Origin: Lignipirellula cremea
GTDB taxonomy: Bacteria; Planctomycetota; Planctomycetia; Pirellulales; Pirellulaceae
Direction of reading: 5' to 3'
NCBI RefSeq assembly: GCF_007751035.1
Contig: NZ_CP036433.1
Coordinates: forward strand, 5,871,001 to 5,935,000
Length of the DNA stretch: 64,000 nt
Part shown: one piece after another, positions 59,699-64,000 of the stretch
Numbering within the stretch: the stretch's first letter is position 1
How the letters are laid out: every line of letters begins with the position of its first letter
Program-made: the position numbers and the translations under genes
The notes under the pieces: generated by a model
What the model was told of the DNA's origin: nothing
What the model saw: the letters and a program-made list of their open reading frames with translations, nothing else
Databases searched by the model: none

Positions 59699-60223
59699 AT
59701 GGCGGAATCCGCTGAATTTGTGACCCAGATCACGCGTTCGCAACGACAGTTGCACGCCTTTATCTTGTCGATGGTCTGGAATCCGGCCGAGGCGGACGAT
59801 GTCCTGCAGCAAACAAATTTGGTGCTGTGGGAGAAAGCGGCGGAGTTTGATGTCAGCCGCCCGTTTCTGCCATGGGCGATGCGGTTCGCTCAGTTGCAGG
59901 CGTTGGCATGGCTCAAGCAGCGTCAGCGGCAACAGCAGCGACTCGTGTTTGACGACGATCTCGTCAGGCTGCTCGCCGAAGAGGCCGCAGCGGATGAGCC
60001 GGCTTTTGACGCTCGGCGGCATGCGCTGCCGGCCTGCTTACAGAAACTGCGGCCGGAGCAACGTGAACTCATCGCTCGGCGCTATGAACCGGATGCTTCG
60101 GTTAAGGCAATGGCCGAGGCAGTCGGGACCACTCCCAAAGCGGTTTCCGACAAGCTGCGACGAATCCGGCGTGCGCTTCTCGACTGCATCGAACAGACTC
60201 TCAGGGAAGAGGCCTTCGCATGA
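59699..60223 (+). CDS. ECF RNA polymerase sigma factor
   Basis: The product has 174 residues from ATG 59699. Region 2: FILSMVWNPAEADDVLQQTN and FLPWAMRFAQLQALAWLKQR. Region 4: LQKLRPEQRELIARRYEPDA, VKAMAEAVGTTPKAVSDKLR, a helix-turn-helix. It is of the planctomycete/Verrucomicrobium ECF type, distinct from the other two in the window. Its stop overlaps the FecR gene by ATGA. It is the first gene of the plus-strand operon of FecR, DUF1501 and DUF1552 genes. Confidence 0.92.
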   Translation: MAESAEFVTQITRSQRQLHAFILSMVWNPAEADDVLQQTNLVLWEKAAEFDVSRPFLPWAMRFAQLQALAWLKQRQRQQQRLVFDDDLVRLLAEEAAADEPAFDARRHALPACLQKLRPEQRELIARRYEPDASVKAMAEAVGTTPKAVSDKLRRIRRALLDCIEQTLREEAFA

Positions 60224-61809
60224 ACCCGCTGCATTCAGATCTCGAAGCGCTCTTTAATCGCGTGGCCGACGGTATTGCATCGGAAGTGGACGAACAGCAG
60301 TTGGGCGAACTGCTGCGTTCCAGCCCAGAGGCTCGGTTCGCTTATCGGCAATTCATGGCGCTGCACTCGGCGCTGCATTGGGATTACGTTGCGGCCGCCG
60401 CGCCGGAGAGTTCGGGAATGACGGTGACACCAGCCCGACGCGCCAGCGAGGGACGTGAGACCACGGGAAACGGTGGTCTTCCCTCGCTGGCGCGTCGGGT
60501 TGGTGTGGCGCTCGCCGGTGCCTTGACGCTGACATTGTTGATCGCGTGGGGATGGTTTGCGGTCACGCAGACAGGATCGAAGCCGGAAGCGGTCGCCCTG
60601 TTGCACTCGGCTGATGGGGTTCGGTGGCAAGCCAAACCGCTGGCGGCCGGCGACGAGTTGCGGGCTGGTCAAGTGGTCCGGATCAAGGAAGGCGTCGCTG
60701 AACTACGGTTCGCTTGCGGAGCAACCGTGGTGTTGCAGGGACCCGCCTCATTGCAACTCGATTCAGCGCGTCAGGTCAGCTTGCCGGACGGTGCGATCAG
60801 CGCAGTTGTGCCTCCGGAGGCGGTCGGCTTTACCGTCGTCACGCCGGGGCTCAAGGTGGTCGATTTGGGAACCCGCTTTGGCCTGAAAGCCAAGGCAGGC
60901 CGCGGGGCTGAATTGCATGTATTTCAAGGCCGCGTGCAGGCGTCGCTGGTTGATGTCGAAGGCAAGTCGATACAAACCGTGACGGTAAACGAATCCGAGG
61001 CGGTCATTGCTGAGCCCGCTGCGGCTGCGCTCTCGACTACCGCGGCGGAACTGGATGCGTTCGCTTTTGATGCCTCTTTGCAACGGGACGTGGGCGGTCT
61101 GATCGCCCCGGCCATCAACGGTGGAAGCTCGTGGGAAGGCTGGACCTTGCAGGGCGTTTCCAATCAGCTTGGCATCTATGGCTCCGGCTCAACCACGGAC
61201 GTCTATAAGGTCTACACGACCGTCTTCCGCTTCGACAATCACACGGTGTCTGGCAGCGCGGTGGGGAGCGACGGATTCGCCCCTGGAAAATTTTCGGGCG
61301 GTGCGTTTGCCAACGGCAACACCATCCTTGGCATCGGCGTCGAAAGAGTATCCGGCAGCCCCATCGCCGTGCCGACCGTCAAGTTCGACTTGGACAACGA
61401 CAGTTACAAGGCAGCTTCAACGGCCGGTGGCGAAGACGGCCAAACCGATATTTCCCAGGCGCACGCCGGCGACTTCAACACGCAATTCCATTACAGCAAG
61501 AGCTGGACGCCGGAGACGCTGGCGGTCTTTGACGGGCACGGCAACGTCGATCAACTCACGGGCAACCGGGTTGGCTACGACTATGCGTTCCGCTCCTTCG
61601 CGGTGTTCAACGCCGAGTCCAATCAGACCACGGCCTACCAATTGTTTTTCGATCTGGATGCGATGCAGGCGCTGTATGGTCCTGGAAATCCCGGCGTGGG
61701 CATCGGCCGTTTCGGCAGCGAACTGACCTTTGCGATCAACGGACTGGGCTCGAATCACGCGGTCGTGCAGAATCTTTCCATCGTTCCAACAAAGGCGAGC
61801 GGCAGATGA
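60220..61809 (+). CDS. FecR-like membrane regulator with an unrecognised C-terminal domain
   Basis: The product has 529 residues from the ATG that overlaps the ECF stop. Anti-sigma-like N-terminus: LEALFNRVADGIASEVDEQQ, LLRSSPEARFAYRQFMALHS. Residues about 70-95 (PARRASEGRETTGNGGLPSL) are encoded by an in-frame inverted repeat, directly before the membrane segment at 95-114 (VALAGALTLTLLIAWGWFAV). FecR: LRAGQVVRIKEGVAELRFAC, TVVTPGLKVVDLGTRFGLKA. From about 285 to the end a Gly/Ser-rich, beta-type domain follows (VYTTVFRFDNHTVSGSAVGS, YAFRSFAVFNAESNQTTAYQ), in the place where relatives often carry LamG or WD40. No family recognised for this part. Confidence 0.75.
   Translation: MNPLHSDLEALFNRVADGIASEVDEQQLGELLRSSPEARFAYRQFMALHSALHWDYVAAAAPESSGMTVTPARRASEGRETTGNGGLPSLARRVGVALAGALTLTLLIAWGWFAVTQTGSKPEAVALLHSADGVRWQAKPLAAGDELRAGQVVRIKEGVAELRFACGATVVLQGPASLQLDSARQVSLPDGAISAVVPPEAVGFTVVTPGLKVVDLGTRFGLKAKAGRGAELHVFQGRVQASLVDVEGKSIQTVTVNESEAVIAEPAAAALSTTAAELDAFAFDASLQRDVGGLIAPAINGGSSWEGWTLQGVSNQLGIYGSGSTTDVYKVYTTVFRFDNHTVSGSAVGSDGFAPGKFSGGAFANGNTILGIGVERVSGSPIAVPTVKFDLDNDSYKAASTAGGEDGQTDISQAHAGDFNTQFHYSKSWTPETLAVFDGHGNVDQLTGNRVGYDYAFRSFAVFNAESNQTTAYQLFFDLDAMQALYGPGNPGVGIGRFGSELTFAINGLGSNHAVVQNLSIVPTKASGR
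60428..60505. repeat. GCCCGACGCGCCAGCGAGGG inverted repeat inserted in frame in a coding sequence
   Basis: Arms at 60428-60453 and 60480-60505 (26 bases each) are inverse copies with one mismatch. An inner stem AGACCAC/GTGGTCT lies in the loop. The element adds about 26 codons between the anti-sigma part and the membrane segment of the FecR-like protein without breaking the frame. Confidence 0.9.
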
Positions 61810-61816
61810 GAACTTA

Positions 61817-61899
61817 CCACACTAGCCCGCAGCGCAAACAAGGGATTCCCTCGCTCCCTCATTCGCTTGCTCCCTCGCTGGCGCGTCGGGCTAGCGTGG
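61817..61899. repeat. GCCCGACGCGCCAGCGAGGG-family inverted repeat
   Basis: The left arm (CCACACTAGCCCGCAGCGC, 61817 on) and right arm (CTCGCTGGCGCGTCGGGC to CTAGCGTGG, ending 61899) pair as inverse copies; the left one is worn. TCCCTCGCTCCCTCATTCGC in the middle is a partial extra copy of the right arm. It fills the gap between the FecR and DUF1501 genes. Confidence 0.8.
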
Positions 61900-61936
61900 A
61901 AGACTCGTCCTACCAAACCATTAACCGGAGATGACG

Positions 61937-63337
61937 ATGAACAAAATGAAAACATGCTACGGCCCGGCTTCTCGCCGGTCGTTTCTCAAGATGGGCGTCT
62001 TGGGAGTGAGTGGCCTCAGTTTGGCGGAAGTCATGCGCATGCAGGCCGCGGCCGGCACCACCAGCGCCGCTCCTGATACGTCCGTCATCTTCGTCTGGCT
62101 GGCCGGCGGGCCTCCGCACATGGAGACGTACGACATGAAGCCGGACGCTCCGGAGGATTACCGCGGGCAGTTCCGGCCGATTTCCACCAACGTGCCGGGG
62201 ATCGAAGTCTGCGAACACCTGCCGCTGCATGCCAAATGCGCCGACAAGTACACGCTGATTCGTAGCATCGCCCACACGTTCAACGACCACGGCGGCGGCA
62301 GCAAGCGATTCATGACCGGACGCATACCCGCTACGCCGACGGGCACGTTGAACGATTCGCCCTCCGTCATCTCGATAGTCAACAAGATGCGGGAGCACGT
62401 CGACGCTGGTGTGCCCAACTGTGTGACGATGGCCAACGGCGGCCGGTCCAACGTCGACACGTATGCCCAAGGCGCGGCATATCTGGGGATGAAATACAAC
62501 TACTTCCCGATTGGGGACGATCCGAGTTCGCCCAATTTCGCGGTGCGAAACATGTTCCTCGGCAAGACCGCCGAGGAGCGTCTCGGTGACCGCAGACAAC
62601 TACTCAGCAGCCTCGACCAGTTGAAGAGCGAAGTCGATTCCAGCGGCACGATGGAGGCGATGGACGAATTCAGCCGGAAGGCTTTCGGTCTGTTGACCAG
62701 CGCGCGGATGCACGAGGCGTTTGATCTGTCGCGTGAACCGCAAGCACTTCGCGAGCGATACGGGATGCACGCCTGGGGACAGCGGGCGCTGATGGCTCGG
62801 CGGCTGGTCGAAGCGGGTTGCAGTTTCGTCACCGTGGCCATGGAAAACCCATATATCTCCGGCGTAAAGTATCCCAAGAACGGTTTTTACAACTGGGATT
62901 CGCACGCCGTGAACTGCGATCTGTGGACCGACGCCCGCCACCGTTTTCCGATCTACGACAAAGCGATCACGGCGCTGATCGAAGACCTTCACGCCCGGAG
63001 TCTGACGAAAAAGGTGCTGCTCGTCGTCACCGGCGAGTTTGGACGTTCGCCGAAAATCAGCGTGTCTCAACAGGCGGACGGCACCCGCTACGGCCGAGAG
63101 CACTGGCCGCAAGCGATGTCCGTGCTGGTCTGCGGTGGCGGCATGCGGCATGGTCAGGTGATCGGCTCGACCAACGACAAAGGCGAACATCCGCACGACC
63201 GCCCGCTCACTCCGAACGACCTGTGGGCAACGGTCTACAAGCATCTGGGTATCGACCAGGACGCGACGATCACCGACTACACCGGCCGTCCGCAGATGTT
63301 ACTGCCGTTTGGAGAACCGATCCGGGAGCTGATTTGA
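61937..63337 (+). CDS. DUF1501 family secreted protein, GEFGRSP / GREH variant
   Basis: The product has 466 residues. ATG 61937 has GGAG six bases before it; ATG 61931 is also in frame. The leader MNKMKTCYGPASRRSFLKMG has the classic Tat motif SRRSFLK. Motifs: SVIFVWLAGGPPHMETYDMK, LMARRLVEAGCSFVTVAMEN, WDSHAVNCDLW, GEFGRSP (366-372; Thr replaced by Ser) and YGREHWPQAMSVLVCGGGMR (GRDH Asp replaced by Glu). It resembles 19974-21311 most. It is downstream of the ECF/FecR pair and upstream of a DUF1552 gene, an unusual pairing without a cytochrome gene between them. Confidence 0.9.
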   Translation: MNKMKTCYGPASRRSFLKMGVLGVSGLSLAEVMRMQAAAGTTSAAPDTSVIFVWLAGGPPHMETYDMKPDAPEDYRGQFRPISTNVPGIEVCEHLPLHAKCADKYTLIRSIAHTFNDHGGGSKRFMTGRIPATPTGTLNDSPSVISIVNKMREHVDAGVPNCVTMANGGRSNVDTYAQGAAYLGMKYNYFPIGDDPSSPNFAVRNMFLGKTAEERLGDRRQLLSSLDQLKSEVDSSGTMEAMDEFSRKAFGLLTSARMHEAFDLSREPQALRERYGMHAWGQRALMARRLVEAGCSFVTVAMENPYISGVKYPKNGFYNWDSHAVNCDLWTDARHRFPIYDKAITALIEDLHARSLTKKVLLVVTGEFGRSPKISVSQQADGTRYGREHWPQAMSVLVCGGGMRHGQVIGSTNDKGEHPHDRPLTPNDLWATVYKHLGIDQDATITDYTGRPQMLLPFGEPIRELI

Positions 63338-63347
63338 AAATGGACGT

Positions 63348-63425
63348 CACTCGCCCGACGCGCCAGCGAGAGAACGCAGAACGTCGCCGACGAGGAATCC
63401 CTCTCTGGCGCGTCGGGCTCGTGTG
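63348..63425. repeat. GCCCGACGCGCCAGCGAGAG-family inverted repeat
   Basis: Left arm CACTCGCCCGACGCGCCAGC to GAGA (63348-63371) and right arm TCCCTCTCTGGCGCGTCGGG to CTCGTGTG (63398-63425) are inverse copies. It lies between the DUF1501 stop and the DUF1552 start, so it could attenuate read-through within the operon. Confidence 0.85.
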
Positions 63426-63466
63426 ACAAACGTCATCCGTGGCGAAAGGCAAAAGGAGAAACCCGC

Positions 63467-64000
63467 ATGAATACGAATGTGTTGAACATGTTGACCCCCG
63501 ATGATCTTGACCGTCGCACGTGCCTGAAAGGCATCTCGCTCGGCGCGGGGGCAGTCGTGTTGCAGCCGTTCGTCAACGCCCTGGCGGCCGAGGCGGCCGG
63601 CGAGGCTCCACCGCTGCGGGTCGTCTTCTTGATGCAAGGCAACGGGCTTTGGCCACACCACGTGCAGCCCAAAGGAGTCGACCGGCAGCAGGCAGATCGT
63701 CTGATCGACCTGCCGCTGGCCGAGTTGGAATTGCCGGAACCGATTGCGGCACTCGAGCCGTTTAAGAATCGGCTGGGGATCATCCAGAAGCTGTCGCACA
63801 AGATTTCCGGCGGCGGCGACCACGGCAAGCATTATGGTGCCCTCGGCTGTTTCAATTGGCGGCGCGGTCCGCTCGCGCAGACGATCGACCACGCGATCGC
63901 GGGGGCGCAGCCGAGCGTCATACCGGTCGTTGGCCTGGGCGTGGAGGGATCGCCGGAGGCAGTTGTCGTCAACACGGTGTCGGCCATCGGCCCCAAACGC
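63467..64000 (+). CDS. DUF1552 (HXXSHH family) secreted protein, 3' end cut by window edge
   Basis: 178 codons are present from ATG 63467 (AAGGAG eight bases before) to the window end, all open. The leader MNTNVLNMLTPDDLDRRTCL carries a DRRTCLKG motif in place of the usual RRDALKG, then ISLGAGAVVLQPFVNALAAE. LRVVFLMQGNGLWPHHVQPK and ISGGGDHGKHYGALGCFNWR match the N-terminal half of DUF1552 proteins. It starts the same way as 11779-13164 and 32726-34120 (RRxxLKGxSLGAG) but differs afterwards. The C-terminal subgroup motif is not in the window. Confidence 0.82.
   Translation, partial: MNTNVLNMLTPDDLDRRTCLKGISLGAGAVVLQPFVNALAAEAAGEAPPLRVVFLMQGNGLWPHHVQPKGVDRQQADRLIDLPLAELELPEPIAALEPFKNRLGIIQKLSHKISGGGDHGKHYGALGCFNWRRGPLAQTIDHAIAGAQPSVIPVVGLGVEGSPEAVVVNTVSAIGPKR

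Noticed and set aside
8332-63337. DUF1501 and DUF1552 proteins as classical sulfatases activated by the FGE-like domain
   Set aside because: By eye none shows the C/S-x-P-x-R sulfatase signature. Only a remote fold relationship is assumed, so a formylglycine link is not claimed.
1-64000. Insertion sequences or transposase genes causing the rearrangements
   Set aside because: No transposase-like protein, IS-type terminal repeat with target duplication, integrase or attachment site was recognised. The repeats seen are short, non-coding or in-frame elements.

Overview
The window is very probably a chromosomal segment of a Planctomycetota bacterium of the Pirellula/Rhodopirellula type. It is GC-rich and crowded with families that are expanded almost only in planctomycetes and related PVC bacteria: PSCyt1/DUF1549/DUF1553 and DUF1587/1592/1588/1585 haem c proteins, DUF1501 and DUF1552 (HXXSHH) proteins, a TIGR02604-type haem dehydrogenase, a DUF1080 protein, and ECF sigma / FecR-like pairs. 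I see no tRNA, rRNA, CRISPR array, complete IS element or phage gene. Family names come from recognising motifs in the translated sequence; no search was run.

Layout. From base 1 to 58971 every intact gene lies on the minus strand, so this part is read from right to left; from 59699 to the end all genes are on the plus strand. The minus-strand part is a tandem array of two-gene cassettes. Each cassette has a secreted haem c protein followed by a secreted, often twin-arginine-led, alkaline-phosphatase-clan protein. PSCyt1-DUF1549-DUF1553 proteins are followed by DUF1501 proteins (9654-11657 with 8332-9621; 17069-19858 with 15616-17007; 23157-25667 with 21701-23119; 27208-30027 with 25743-27191). 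DUF1588/DUF1592 proteins are followed by DUF1552 proteins (5524-8175 with 4175-5521; 13228-15543 with 11779-13164; 41746-45897 with 40326-41630; 36373-38562 with 32726-34120, the last pair split by a PQQ-type propeller gene). In all there are 8 DUF1501 genes, 5 DUF1552 genes, 10 planctomycete-cytochrome genes and one TIGR02604-type haem protein.

Regulation. Three ECF sigma genes each overlap the next gene by ATGA, and that gene encodes a membrane-anchored FecR-like protein: 31880-32413 with 30069-31883, 52568-53107 with 50691-52571, and 59699-60223 with 60220-61809. Two of the FecR proteins end in WD40-like propellers; the third ends in a domain I do not recognise. Each pair heads a run of cassette genes, so the likely logic is an envelope signal, then a FecR/ECF switch, then expression of secreted haem proteins and their hydrolase-like partners. 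The substrate of these systems cannot be read from the sequence.

Other genes: a lactonase-type propeller at the left edge, an inactive-looking caspase fused to an FGE-sulfatase domain (38563-40206), a cytoplasmic WD40 protein, a DUF1080 hydrolase-like protein, and two small genes missed by a 60-residue cut-off or hidden by overlap (50139-50318, 50389-50694).

Genome dynamics. The array carries deletion scars: two DUF1552 3' stubs near 3.7-4.1 kb, an ECF sigma pseudogene at 59 kb and a possible GntR-FCD stub. It is also seeded with several families of inverted repeats. One family, rich in GGATTTCGAATTTCG words, spans the start codons and signal peptides of at least five haem-protein genes; others lie in frame inside coding sequences or supply a stop codon.
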